Made by a program: the position numbers and the translations under genes
Notes under the pieces: generated by a model
Seen by the model: the letters and a program-made list of their open reading frames with translations, nothing else
Databases searched by the model: none
Told to the model about the DNA's origin: nothing
Shown: piece by piece, positions 1 through 43,724 of the stretch
Layout of the letters: each line of letters starts with the position of its first letter
Position numbering within the stretch: the stretch's first letter is position 1
Assembly: GCF_035594125.1 (NCBI RefSeq)
Contig: NC_087152.1
Coordinates: 16,527,501 to 16,591,500 of the forward strand
Direction: 5' to 3'
Length of the DNA stretch: 64,000 nucleotides
Origin: Scylla paramamosain
Taxonomy: Eukaryota; Arthropoda; Malacostraca; Decapoda; Portunidae

Positions 1-717
1 TACAAACCCTTACTCAGAGTTTGAAAATGTAGTGAATTGCAAGTGGTGTTGACTCTAGGGCTCAAAGGCTTTCCTGTAGTGGTGGTTGTCATGGCACATC
101 ATGACTATGGCATGTATGACACAGCTGGTGCACCTGATCACAAATGCCTGAATTACCATTCAGAGATGGTTGCTTGCTGGTTACTGGTTATCATGTACCT
201 CAGGGTGAGAACTTGCAGATAGGATATTGTAATTTAATTGTGGTACTAAGTGTACATTCAGTACAGAATTGTTTCCTTGATCCTCCTTCACATTTTTATT
301 CTTAAAGTACACCTCAATTATTTAACTTTAAAGGGGATATCAACCCAGTGTACTGATAGATATAGGTAGTTTGTCACAAAATATTATGCTACAGCATGAA
401 TTAGATTACATTTCCATTTCTTGCCTTGCTTCTTAGAGAATGCATACATCATATATTCACTCCTCTTTATTTGTGTGTCAGTGTACCTATTTGTCTATCT
501 ATCTGTCTATCTGTCTGTCTCTTTCTATCTATCTATCTATCTATATATATCTATGTTGCCTCACTCCCTCCAGAAATGTTACCCAAGGGGATGGCTGTGA
601 CAGGAAGAGCTCCACCTCTCCATATCCAAACACTGTCTCCTTGCTTGTTCAAACCTTCCCATTCTACAAACACCTCTTTCAAATATGTACTAAATACTCT
701 CTCACCACATATTTAAT
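1..717. other. No gene seen; probable upstream or intronic DNA
   Basis: AT-rich, with a TCTA/TGTC-type tetranucleotide tract at about 486-553. It could be 5' intron or flank of nidogen, but no signal-peptide or NIDO-start exon was recognised. The short ORF at 37-222 has no recognisable features. Confidence 0.5.
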
Positions 718-2592
718 GAAGAAAGCTAAGGGCAATTATGAATTAAAGGTAGCCAGCCAGGCAAAGACAGACCCCAAGGGATTTTATCAGATATACAGGA
801 TGAAGAATAAGGATGCTATAGGTCCATTAAAGGCAGCAGATGGGGAGCTGGTTAGTTCTGGGGAGGAGATAAGTAAACTTCTGAATGAGTATTTTTAACT
901 GTCTTCACCCAGGAAAACATGCAGGATATGCCAAATAGTGAACAGATGTTTAGAGCAGATGAGAATGAGAAGCTGACAGATATTTCCATAACTAAGGAGA
1001 TAGTGGAACAGAAGATAGATAGGCTAAAAAAAGTTCAAGACACCAGGACCAGATGAAATATATCCCAGAGTACTTAAGGAATGCAGAGAGGTTATTAGTG
1101 AGCTGTTAGCTTCTATCTTTAGGAAATCAGTGGAGTCAGGTGAGGTACCAGTAATGTGGAGGCAGGCTAATGTAGTACCCATCTTTAAGAAAGGAGATAA
1201 AACTTTAGCATCTAACTATAGACCTGTCAGCTTAACTTCAATTGTAGGTAAAATATTGGAGTCAATAATAGTGAGGAACATTAGGGAACATTTAGACAAA
1301 CATAACTTGATAAATCAGTCACAGCATGGCTTCACGAAGGGGAAGTCTTGCCTGACAAACTTGTTAAGTTTTTACAGTAAAGTGTACGAGGCAGTAGATA
1401 ATGGTGATAGTTATGATATCTTATATCTGGACTTTAGTAAAGCATTTGACAAGGTACCCCATCAAAGGCTCCTGAGAAAGGTTAGGGCACACGGGATAGA
1501 TGGGAAGGTGTTAGGCTGGATAAGGTCATGGCTTAGCGACAGGCGACAAAGAGTTGTAATAAACGGCTCGAAATCCGATTGGGGTCATGTGATTAGTGGG
1601 GTGCCACAAGGATCAGTATTAGGGCCATTGTTATTTCTAATATATATCAATGACTTGGATAGTGGAATTAGTTGTGATGTTAGTAGATTTGCAGATGACA
1701 CAAAGATAGGTAGATTAGTTAGGTCAGAATCGGATGCCATCGCCTCGCAGGCAGATTTAGATAGGATGAATGAATGGATGGACAGATAGCAAATGCAATT
1801 TAATATCAACAAATGCAAAGTACTTAGCATAGGTAGAGGAAACCCACACAGTAGGTACACATTAAACAACCAAACTCTGATAGGTACAGGGTACAAGAAA
1901 GATTTAGGAGTTGTAGTTAGCTCTGAACTTCGTCTAGGAAAACAATGCATAGAGGCCAGAAACAGGGCAAATAGAGTACTAGGATTAATTTTTAGGAGTG
2001 TTAAAACTAGAAGGCCAGAAGTAATATTAAAGTTATACTTGGCGCTGGTCAGACCTCATCTAGACTATGCTGTGCAGTTCTGGTCCCCACATTACAGGAA
2101 AGATATAGGTCTATTAGAATCAGTACAGAGGAGAATGACTAAAAGGATACAGGGGATGAGGAGTATTCCTTATGAGGCGAGGTTGAAGCTGTCAAATTTA
2201 CACTCTTTAGAGAGACATAGGTTAAGAGGGGACCTGATAGAAGTCTTTAAGTGATATAAGGGTTATAACAAGGAGGATGTAAGCAAAATTCTTAGGATCA
2301 GCAACCAGGGTAGAACACGAAATAACAGGTTCAAGCTTGAAAAATTTAGGTTTAGGAAGGAAATAGGAAGAAATTGGTTCTCAAATAGAGTGGTAGATGA
2401 GTGGAACAGACTCAGTAATCATGTTGTTAGTGCTAGAACATTAGGGAGCTTTAAGAGAAGATTACACAGGTTTATGGATGGGGATAATAGATGGAAATAG
2501 GTAGGCATATTTCATACAGGGACTGCCACATGTAAGCCTGGTCACTTCTTGCAGCTTCTCTTATTTCTTATATTCTTATGTTCTTATATCTT
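718..2592 (+). mobile_element. LINE family A, CR1-like, 5'-truncated reverse transcriptase
   Basis: Non-LTR retrotransposon remnant. The RT fingers and palm read across several frames: [72 protein letters not shown], and the catalytic FADD at 1688-1699. The frame breaks near 898-1130, at an in-frame stop after WMDR (1789), and near 2254. The C-terminal thumb region (VRPHLDYAVQFWSPHYRKD) and a FKRRL..FMDGDNRWK tail follow. The 3' end is an 8-bp microsatellite-like tail (TTCTTATG repeats, about 2560-2590), the style of CR1-clade tails. The endonuclease is absent. Inactive. Confidence 0.9.
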
Positions 2593-2605
2593 TGTATTTA
2601 TGTAT

Positions 2606-2945
2606 GGGGAGATGCAGCTATCACACCCTTCCTAATCATGGTGGAATCAAAAACTTTCCATGTTACTGACTCTTCTCCTCAAACATATTGTCTTGAATTT
2701 CTCACTCATTACTGCAATGTTGCATCTACTACTGTCATTTACTATGATTACTTCTCCTCTGAACTTGCTAATTACATGCCTCTTTTTCTCTCACAGTCTC
2801 ACTGTAGAAGACTTCTCACCTACTCTCACCTATATTTTGACCATCCTATTAAGGAAAGAGTTAATTATGTAGTCCTTTCACTCTTTCATCCCTTTCACTG
2901 GTAAGTTTAAATGATCTCAAGACAGGAATATCAAGACACCTCAGA
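2606..2945 (+). mobile_element. LINE family C fragment (thumb / C-terminal region), diverged
   Basis: The translation VESKTFHVTDSSPQTYCLEF...YYDYFSSELANYMPLFL parallels the family C C-terminal region at 37190-37400 ([20 protein letters not shown]...[16 protein letters not shown]). About 100 codons, old and diverged. It lies immediately downstream of the LINE A tail. Confidence 0.75.
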
Positions 2946-31940
<28,995 letters not shown>

Positions 31941-32440
31941 ACATTCCCTCTCTGAAAAGATGTTGTAGTTAATGTATGTTTCATTTTTCTTCCTAAGCTG
32001 CCAAACTATATTTTTCTCATAACTCACTTTACCAAAAACCCCTTGAGGATAATTTTTATAACTAATCATTATAGATCATAAATTTTCATAATCAGCACAC
32101 CACTTAGTCCAAGATTTATCAGCATTACCTTCATTAATATGTACTACATGACCATTTGGAATTGTCTGCTATTTGTAGTGGCCAGATGATGAATACATTA
32201 CATTGTGTACAGTGCTTTCTGAATGCATAGTAGATTATGCCATAGTGTATAAGGAGAATTAAGTGGAGACCCATACCTATTATCTGTTTGCAGATTAGAA
32301 GCTCAAGGTCATCCACTTGTCATGTGAAATTAATTTAATGTCACTTTTGAACTTGTAAATTAGAAATGATTCATACTGTAGTGTATTTAAAGTTTTTAGT
32401 TGTTTTCTTCCTCTAATAAATAAATTAATGAAAGTATATA
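31941..32440 (+). promoter_or_regulatory. Nidogen 3' UTR with poly(A) signal
   Basis: AT-rich sequence without ORFs follows the stop codon. An AATAAA hexamer lies at 32415-32420 and is the best candidate cleavage signal, giving a 3' UTR of roughly 500 bases. The transcript end is inferred. Confidence 0.55.
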
Positions 32441-33889
<1,449 letters not shown>

Positions 33890-35298
33890 TTATGTAGGAG
33901 TGACACTGGCCAAGAGCAACAAAAATCCAATAAAAAAAAAGGTCCACAGAGATGCTGGTCCACAAATAGAGTCCACAGTAGTAGTCAAAACTTGAAGGAT
34001 AAGTGTCTTGAAACCAACCTCTTGAAGGAATTCAAGTCATGGGAAGGTGGAAATACAGAAGGAGGCGGGGAGTTCCAGAGTTTACCAGAGAAAGGGATGA
34101 ATGATTGAAAATACTGACTAACTCTAGTATTAGAGAGATGGACAGAATAAGGGTGAGAGAAAGAAGAAAGTCTTGACCAGTGGGAGGAGGGGAGGCATGC
34201 AGTTAAGAAGATCAGAAGAGCAGTTAGCATGAAAATAGCAGTAGAAGATAGCAAGAGATGCAACATTGCAGCAATGAGAAAGAGGCTGAAGACAGAGGAG
34301 AAGAGTTGATGAGATGAAAAGCTTTTGATTCCACCTGTCTAGAAGAGCAGTATGAGTGGGATCCCCCCTGTAAAGCATAATCCATACATGGACGGATAAG
34401 CCCCCCCAGTACAGAGCAGCTGAAAGGGTGAGAAAAACTGGTAGAGACGTCTCAGAACACCTAACTTCATAAAAGTTATTTTAACTGTAGATGAGATATG
34501 AAGTTTCTCTCAAGTTTGGATTATAAGTAAAGGACAGACCGAGGATTTTCAGTGTAGAAGAGGGGGACATTTGAGTGTCAGTGAAGAAGAGGGGAGAGTG
34601 TTTGGAAGGACATGTCACAGAATGCCTAACTTCATAGAAGTTGTTTTAACTAGAGATGAGATGTGAAGTTTCCGGTTTAGATTATTAGTAAAAGACAGAC
34701 TAAGGATGTTCATTGTAGAAGAGGAGGGCAGTTGAGTGTCACAAAAGAGGGGATAGTTGTTTGGAAGGTTGTGTCGATTTGATAGATGGAGGAGTTGAGT
34801 TTTTGAGGCATTGAACAATACTAAGTTTGCTCTGCCCCAATAAAAAAATCTTAGAAAGATCAGAAGCCAAGCGTTCTATGGCTTCCCAATGTGAACTGTT
34901 TACTTACTGAAGGGTTGGACGTAAACAAAAAGATGTGGAAAAGGGCAGGGTGATGTCATCAGCGTAGAAGTGGATAGGACAAGAAGTTTGGTTTAGAAGA
35001 TCATTGATGAATAATAAGAAGAGACTGGGTGACAGGACAGAACACTGAGAACACCACTGTTAATAGATTTAGAAGAACAGCGATCATCTACCACAGCAGC
35101 AATAGAAAGGTCAGGAAGAAAACTTGGAATGAAGTTACAGAGAAAAGGATGGAAGCCGTAAGAGAGTAGTTTGGAAATCGAAGCTTTGTCCCAGACTCTA
35201 TCAAAAGCTTTTGATATGTCTAAGGCAACAGCCCAAGTTTCACCAAAATCTCTAAAAGAGGATGACCAAGACACAGTAAGGAAAGCTAGGACCTTTTC
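33890..35298 (-). mobile_element. LINE family C copy, 5'-truncated, minus strand
   Basis: Minus-strand reading: RT palm [39 protein letters not shown] and KSINSGV (34993-35298), then NASKTQLLHLSNRHNLPNNYPLF, the thumb and C-terminus to KRLVSRHLSFKF, the 3' UTR (GTTGC..TTGGCCAGTGTCACTCC) and the tail near 33880. The YADD region and others are deleted or shifted. Meets the plus-strand copy head to head at about 35299. Confidence 0.9.
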
Positions 35299-37665
35299 CT
35301 GACCTCTAATCCTTCTGCTTATGCTGTCACCCTTTCTTCTCCGTTGGGCTCCTCCGATCACAATCTCATATCTTTATCTTGCCCTATCACTCCAATTCCT
35401 CCTCAGGATCCCCCTAAGCGAAGGTGCCTCTGGCGTTTTGCCTCTGCTAGTTTGGGGGACCTGAGGAGGTATTTTGCTGATTTTCCTTGGAATGACTACT
35501 GCTTCCATGTCAGAGACCCGTCTTTGTGTGCTGAGCGCATAACAGAGGTGATAGTGTCTGGCATGGAGGCGTACATTCCTCACTCTTTTTCTCGTCCTAA
35601 ACCTTCTAAACCTTGGTTTAACACAGCTTGTTCTCATGCTATACATGATAGAGAGGTGGCCCATAAAAGGTACTTAAGACTTCCATCACCAGAATCTCAT
35701 GCACTTTATATTTCTGCCCGGAACCATGCCAAGTCTGTTCTCCAACTAGCCAAAAACTCCTTCATTAACAGAAAATGTCAAAACCTTTCAAGATCTAACT
35801 CCCCTCGTGATTTCTGGCATCTAGCCAAAAATATCTCCAATAACTTTGCTTCTTCTTCTTTCCCTCCTCTACTTCAACCAGATGGCACCACTGCTATCAC
35901 ATCTATTTCTAAAGCTGAACTCTTTGCTCAAACCTTTGCTAAAAACTCTACCTTGGATGATTCTGGGCTTGTTCCTCCCTCTCCTCCACCCTCTGACTAC
36001 TTCATGCCACGTATTAAAATTCTTCGCAATGATGTTTTCCATGCCCTCGCTGGCCTAAACCCTCGTAAGGCTTATGGACCTGATGGGGTCCCTCCTATTG
36101 TTCTCCGAAACTGTGCCTCCGTGCTTGCACCTTGCCTAGTCAAACTCTTTCAGCTCTGTCTGTCAACATCTACCTTTCCTTCTTGCTGGAAATTTGCCTA
36201 CATTCAACCTGTTCCTAAAAAGGGTGACCGCTCTAATCCCTCAAACTACTGTCCTATTGCTTTAATTTCCTGCTTATCTAAAGTTTTTGAATCTATCCTC
36301 AACAGGAAGATTCTTAAACATCTATCACTTCACAACCTTCTATCTGATCGCCAGTATGGGTTCCGTCAAGGCCGCTCTACTGGTGATCTTCTGGCTTTCC
36401 TTACTGAGTCTTGGTCATCCTCTTTTAGAGACTTTGGTGAAACTTTTGCTGTTGCCTTGGACATCTCAAAAGCCTTTGATAGAGTCTGGCACAAAGCTTT
36501 GATTTCCAAACTACCCTCCTACGGTTTCTATTCTTCTCTCTGTAACTTCATCTCAAGTTTCCTTTCTGACCGTTCTATTGCTGCTGTGGTAGACGGTCAC
36601 TGTTCTTCTCCTAAATCTATTAACAGTGGTGTTCCTCAGGGTTCTGTCCTGTCACCCACTCTCTTCTTATTATTCATTAATGATCTTCTAAACCAAACTT
36701 CTTGTCCTATCCACTCCTACGCTGATGATACCACCCTACACTTTTCCACGTCTTTTCATAGACGTCCAACCCTTCAGGAGGTAAACATATCACGCAGGGA
36801 AGCCACAGAACGCCTGACTTCTGATCTTTCTAAAATTTCTGATTGGGGCAGAGCAAACTTGGTATTGTTCAATGCCTCAAAAACTCAATTCCTCCATCTA
36901 TCAACTCGACACAACCTTCCAGACAACTATCCTGTCTTCTTCAATGACACTCAACTGTCCCCCTCTTCTACACTGAACATCCTTGGTCTGTCCTTTACTT
37001 ATAATCTGAACTGGAAACTTCACATCTCATCTCTAGCTAAAACAGCTTCTATGAAGTTAGGTGTTCTGAGACGTCTCCGCCAGTTTTTCTCGCCCCCCCA
37101 GCTGCTAACTCTGTACAAGGGCCTTAGCCGTCCATGTATGGAGTATGCTTCACATGTCTGGGGGAGTTCCACTCATACTGCTCTTCTAGACAGGGTGGAA
37201 TCAAAAGCTTTTCGTCTCATCAACTCCTCTCCTCTAACTGACTGTCTTCAGCCCCTCTCTCACCGCCGCAATGTTGCATATCTAGCTGTCTTCTACCGCT
37301 ATTTTCATGCCAACTGCTCTTCTGATCCTGCTAACTGCATGCCTCCCCTCCTTCCGCGGCCTCGCTGCACAAGACTCTTCTTTCTCTCACCCGTATTCTG
37401 TCCACCTCTCTAATGCAAGAGTTAACCAGTATTCTCAATCATTCATCCCTTTCTCTGGTAAACTCTGGAACTCCCTGCCTGCTTCTGTATTTCCACCTTC
37501 CTATGACTTGAATTCCTTCAAGAGGGAGGTTTCAAGACACTTATCCACCAATTTTTGACCACTGCTTTGACCCTTTTATGGGACTGGCATTTCAGTGGGC
37601 ATTTTTTTTTATTAGATTTTTGTTGCCCTTGGCCAGTATCCTTCCTACATAAAAAAAAAAAAGCG
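35299..37665 (+). mobile_element. LINE family C copy, 5'-truncated, long RT ORF
   Basis: Jockey/I-like non-LTR retrotransposon. Starts at the very end of the endonuclease ([21 protein letters not shown]) and keeps a 689-codon open frame (35344-37413): connecting region, then RT with [81 protein letters not shown] and catalytic YADD (36718-36729), then thumb and C-terminus. Relative to the copy at 16.8 kb, two T residues are missing near 37373, shifting the frame; the C-terminal VNQYSQSFIPFSGKLWNSLP continues in another frame to 37558. 3' UTR and poly(A) end at about 37661. Probably a recent insertion, but not autonomous as it lacks most of the endonuclease and any ORF1. Confidence 0.93.
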
Positions 37666-38140
37666 GCCTTGATATATTCCACTGTTGCTTCATGACGCCA
37701 ACGTAGGAGTCATCGTGTTGAAGGGGTTAAGAGAATGAATTATCAGAGTGGTGCATACACGAGAAATTAATGGTTGAGAGGGAGATAACTAAAAGGAAAT
37801 AGAACTGCAGCAGGTATATGTGGGTGAATAGCGAGCGAGTGTCCTCAGCTTCTTGGAGCTATATTTGTTCTTAAGAATCCTCAGTACATCTCTATGGAAC
37901 TGATGACTGATAGGAAGATAGCTAAAAGGAAATAGGGTAACTGCAGGTCTGTCTGGACGAATAGTGCGTACAAGTACACGAACTCAGCACTTTCTCGAGC
38001 TGTCCATATAAGATTATTTTTTTTTTTTCTTTTTCGTGTTTGAAGGTGGGTTTCATTGGTATAACTGAACACTCGGCCGTGTTCACCACCTCCAATCGAA
38101 GTGCTTGGTGAATTTATTCATATTAACAAGATACCAAAAC

Positions 38141-38187
<47 letters not shown>

Positions 38188-38678
38188 TCACTAAAAAACA
38201 GTGTTCAGTAGCGCAGCAAGTGTTCTTTACGTAGTATAATACAGCGACTAGTAGACGTTATTTTATGCCTCAGCAATAACCACTCATTTTGTTTTGTTAC
38301 ATTAATATTTCAGTGGACGTTTCAGTGTTGTAATCATAATGATAATCGAAGTAGCTCGTGTTATATAATATATGTGGCCTTGCGACGCTTTGAGAGATGG
38401 AGTACTGCTGATATATCCACCACAAGGTAACAAGCTATTATACCTGTCGCAACGCTTGCTTTAGTATTTGCAAAGTCATTATTATGACCACAGTGACCGT
38501 GACCTTGACTGGAATCCATGCGTAAAGTTGTGAAGACGGACCCACTGACTTTGCAGCTCCAGGCAACGTCCTCGAGTTAGAGACGTACGGCAGCTTGCAT
38601 TGCGAATCGATTGTTTTTAAGTGGTGGAAAAAAAAAAAAAAAAAAAAAAAAAAATAAAAATGAAATAAAAAATAAAAT

Positions 38679-38786
<108 letters not shown>

Positions 38787-39621
38787 TTTTTCGGTTATTA
38801 CTAAATACACTTCAAAAGACTCATATCTCATTCCCAGGTTTCTTTTGACCGCCACCCAGTATTCAAGACTTGGTGGCCTGCCATACATGAAGCTTCAAGA
38901 AACTCATGTGGCAACATTTAGAGATATACTTATCAATACCTCTCTTTCTCAGTCTGAAAAACGTAATTATTTATTGCAGAATTCTATGATATACACTTAT
39001 CAGATGGGCGTAAGTGGTTAACATGTATACGATAACATCTACCTGTAGACACAACTAGGCAATAAATCACTTGGCTAGCAACAAATGGCATGTGTCTCAG
39101 GCGAGGCCTGAGGGTGAGGGATAGGGTACTATTACTGGAAGCGGAGGCGGATACACTGTATACAGATAGGCAACCATTGAGCTGCACACTACAAACGCTG
39201 GGGCATAGTTGGGTGTTGTATATTGTTGCTGTTGTGCCTTGCATTTGGATTTCCTTTTTCAGGACAGGTATGTACTATGCGTGTTGCGTGATGATTAACA
39301 AAGAGCGGCGCATAACACTACTTGGTGATGCGTGATTGCTTGTGAGAACACTGAGTGTTGAAATTCTTCACAACCCGATAGTACTGTGTTTTAATTGAGA
39401 TCTTCGTATACTATAGAGGGAAAAGTATGTGCCATAAAAGTGTTTTACGACCTAGATGATAAGTTATTATCTGTTTTAGTGTCATATCGCATTCATTTCA
39501 CAGCTGTGTCACCACAGTATGATTTGATTGGTGAGGTTCGACAGGCATATGGGAAGTAGGAAACTTTTAAAGTGGCTGTCACGGCTTATCACATAAAGTG
39601 GTGTAAAATAACCCCCCCCCC

Positions 39622-39625
<4 letters not shown>

Positions 39626-39698
<73 letters not shown>
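39626..39698. repeat. (CT)n microsatellite
   Basis: About 73 bp, preceded by a C-run. Confidence 0.97.
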
Positions 39699-39702
<4 letters not shown>

Positions 39703-40080
39703 GTCGCTCTTTAGGGACGTCGGTTTTTCTATTACAAGTTTCGCCATTTAAATACCTTTATTAAACCAGGCACATTATTACTCATTATGATGCATTGTTT
39801 ATTATGACACCAAATGTTTTCGGTACTGTTTGTCGTACCTTGCTGGTGATACTTTTTTCTCGCATTCAAACAGCGGACGAGAAGCACGAGGTGATGGCGG
39901 TAGGGATATGCTAGGAGTGTTGTGTGGTACCCGCATGACGGTTTCCATAGAGACTGTAATTTTGATGGAATTATGCAAGAGTGCCATTAGCTTATCTGTT
40001 ATTCATGTGTATCTCCAGTTATGAAGGTAGGGATGACACCACCCACACTAACTAATTTATGCTCTCCTTTCTCTTATCCG

Positions 40081-40082
<2 letters not shown>

Positions 40083-40162
<80 letters not shown>
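40083..40162. repeat. (TA)n microsatellite followed by T-rich DNA
   Basis: About 80 bp of TA. Confidence 0.97.
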
Positions 40163-40165
<3 letters not shown>

Positions 40166-41669
40166 TTTTATTTATTTATTTATTTTTTTATTTTTTTTTT
40201 ATAGGTGAAGATGTAGGTTTGATAGGTACCCATGTAGGTAATAAATGGCTTTTAAAGAAACTAACAAGCAATAAAAAGATACTCCTGTCAGCCTCACAAT
40301 ACTAAACAGCAATCTAGAAAAGTTTTGTCTGAATAGCACTAATTTTGTAAGTGAATGAACGCGCGTGTATATTTCGTGGTAAAAATTTAATTAGCATCAT
40401 GACAATCTGTACCAGTTGTCCGTTTGTGAGCCACACTGATCCAAAATGAAATATGTAGGACTGTAAAGGTGATGGCTATCAACGTGTAATGATTATTATT
40501 ATTTTATTTATTTATATATTTATTTTATTTTTACTTATTTTTTTTCCCCTCGACAAGCCTCACCTTTTGTGTTTAGCAGTTAGGCGTTTACAACTTCAGC
40601 CACAGCTTATGTTTACGTACTACTCATCTAGTCACATTATAAGAACTAGTAGGTGACTCAAGAAACGACAATAATTATCATGTTCGGCCTGGCACTTACG
40701 CAATACGTAGCGAAATATTTAATACTTGAGACGTGGTAAGTATTACACCAGGAAGAGGCCATTCATATCTGCCATTGTATAGTATTTAGTTTGTATTTTA
40801 ATATGCTATTTTATGCTTTTGTTTTTAAAGTGTGTGTGTGTGTGTGTGTGTGTTTTATGTCCTCTTTTGTAATCGGACAAGCGGGGATGTTATCGCACTT
40901 CTCAGGCAGAGGTTCCATAAGTTTTGATCCTAAACTAGACTCGTATGCCAATCAGTGGTGTACACATAAAGTATGCTGATGGCACTGGTTTTTATAGTGT
41001 TAGGTTGGGAAGGTTTCAGAGCTGTAATTTCAGAAATTGTTAATCGCATACATCGCCTAATAACGTCATATAGGAAAACATTTATTTTAAGAATATGATC
41101 ACGGATGTGTTATTAAAAATTGGCGACATATCGCCCTACCACTTCTGTATTATTTATGCTCCACGCAAAGCCGGCAGCGACTGACGTCTTTCCCGTGACT
41201 TGTGCTGAGTAATGGTTGATTGTGCTGAGTAATGGCATGGACCAGACGGGTGTGCATTTCTGCACTCCCCCTCTTTTTTTTTTTTTTTTCTAGGATCTTG
41301 CGCCCAGACAATAACTGAAACATTGTTGTGTTCATGTCCATATGTTGATATACATATGTTTCGTACATACCGTGAAAGTTTGTAGCAATGTTTTAATCCT
41401 GTTACTGGAGCAAGTGCAGCTACAACCGAAGCTCTCACGAAGATGGCAATGCATTCCTCAATAGTATGCTTGACCTACGCGCGTTCCCTCACTTGGTGGC
41501 GCCCTTGCTGGGATGGGATTCTGCCAGCACTATTGATTTTTATGGCTGGACTCTAAGGCGCCAGATGATATTTCGGCGTAGCGGCAACAAATAATAACAG
41601 CTTTTCATCTCCATAGAGGGTGTGATTTAATTTGATAATGAATGAGCCAACTGCCTAGGTGCGCGCGCG

Positions 41670-42054
<385 letters not shown>

Positions 42055-42065
42055 ACACACACATC

Positions 42066-42577
42066 GTAGACGCCGTCACGATTGTAGGGGTTCAGGATGA
42101 CAAACGACTCAATCGTTTACTCACTTTAATACGGTTAAGCTGTAGTAATAATTAATTTAATATCAGCAAGAGGAGTATTGAACTACAACATATCATCTAC
42201 ATGCAGTCAGTACAAAGAGGCATCATAAGAATACAATCTGACTATAATAATGAAAGGCAATATGATTGCCATAATACAGAATAGTTTGAGCAATCTATAA
42301 TAATAACAGAAATGCAAATGCAATACACGTATAATAAATCTCAGTGTACCTTTAATATTCAGCGGTTACTTAGTTATTTTACCACGCCGTAACACGACTA
42401 TGAGGGCTGGCGTAGCCCAGTTCGAATCGTAACACGTCTCTAAGCCGAAACACTACACGTTAGTCGTAGCTAGTCAAGAGGCGTGGAGTCGATTCTCCGG
42501 GAGGCACCGACGTAGACGCTGACGGGAGGCTTCCTGAGGGCGGAGCTCGCTGGTCACACGACCTCCGCGCACTAGAG
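42066..42577 (-). repeat. Long inverted repeat, left arm (LTR-like)
   Basis: The reverse complement matches 48228-49317, with about 580 bp of that arm missing here. Shared blocks include the outer end GTAGACGCCGTCACGA, GGATGACAAACGAC, CAGCAAGAGGAGTATTGA, CAAAGAGGCATCAT, CGTGTAGTG on the complement, and TCTCCGGGAGGCACCGA. It ends near CACTAGAGA. One end is TGTAGACG-like, i.e. ...CGTCTACA on the other strand, compatible with a retroviral-type LTR terminus; no primer-binding site or coding region was found. Confidence 0.75.
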
Positions 42578-42917
42578 ATACCTTGTTTCTGACCTGGTCT
42601 CGTCGTAGGATGTCGTAGCCCTCCGTGCTCACACGAGAGGGTCTTTGTCCTGAGCACCAGGCCCACCTTGACCCTCGTAAAAGGGTAATTCTGACGGGGC
42701 TGGTTCAGCAGTTTTTCATGTAAACACAAGCCTCCCAACCGCGTCTACTACCAGCTCGCAGCCCTGGCGCCTAACTCTACAGCTTAGTCCTCCTCTCGCA
42801 CAAATTCACTATTCCAATTAACTGCTCCATTTAACTCAGTTTCCTTATTGTTACTCATCCTTCACGTGAATCTCTCGCCACCAGCCTCGCAAGACATGGT
42901 GAGGCGACATCCAGCGA

Positions 42918-42920
<3 letters not shown>

Positions 42921-42962
<42 letters not shown>
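42921..42962. repeat. (CA)n microsatellite
   Basis: About 42 bp. Confidence 0.97.
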
Positions 42963-42964
<2 letters not shown>

Positions 42965-43017
42965 AGTACAACGACGTCTCACTTTTGCTCTAGAGGAGAT
43001 AACAACATAGACATAGA

Positions 43018-43500
43018 TAGGCGTTATCGCAATAAATTATCACGATAACGATATCTGGTTATCATCGGTTATATGATTATTTTTCCGCGTTATCGACTTA
43101 TCGGTATCGTCGATACCTTTGGTTCCAAACTAGCGATAATCGATACTTTTAGTTTTTGGACTATGAGCATGTTGAAGTTCTAAGCTTTTAAAATTAAATG
43201 TAGTTATTTTACTTCAAATAATTCTTTTCACTTGTGAAGAGACAAGATAAACATTCAATTTTTTCTAAGATTTTCCAAGTTTTTCTAAGATAAAGATAAA
43301 AATAAAGATTTGGATTTATGGACTTTTTATTTAAAATATCAATATCGTAATCGCTAGTATCGGAATTTTGGATTTATCGATTTATTGGTTATCGAGCGAT
43401 AATTTTATCGCCAGTTATCGATTAATGGCTATCGTCGATTAGGTTATCGTTATCGATTTATCGGTGATCGTGATTTTTTTTTTTTTCGTTATCGCGCCTA
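43018..43500. mobile_element. Palindromic TATCG/CGATA-rich element, MITE-like
   Basis: Begins TAGGCGTTATCGC and ends CGTTATCGCGCCTA, giving inverted TAGGCG termini. Both subterminal zones are packed with TTATCG/CGATAA motifs (more than fifteen by eye). The centre is plain AT-rich with no ORF. No clear target duplication seen. A non-autonomous DNA transposon is the simplest reading. Confidence 0.6.
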
Positions 43501-43724
43501 ACTATGAATATAGAGGAAGAAATTTTAATTAGTAACTAAAACATATATAGTACGTTTTGTCTACGGTTGTTCACAGCATGACAAGAACATTTATTGGGAA
43601 GTTCTGGCAGTAATGACTGTCTTACCGAACTTGGTTTTGATGTATTGCTGAATGTATTATACCAGTGGTATAACACCTAAGAAATTTATATGTCTGTTTT
43701 ATTGTTTCTAGCATTATTCAGGGG

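Noticed and set aside
37..222. 61-codon ORF as a possible upstream nidogen exon
   Set aside because: No signal peptide, no NIDO-like motif and no fitting splice frame.
39090..39335. 81-codon ORF in the intergenic region
   Set aside because: Short, overlapped by an ORF on the other strand, and no motif or gene context.
42460..42738. 92-codon minus ORF in the left LTR-like arm
   Set aside because: Not retained in the matching arm at 48.2-48.5 kb, so unlikely to be protein coding.
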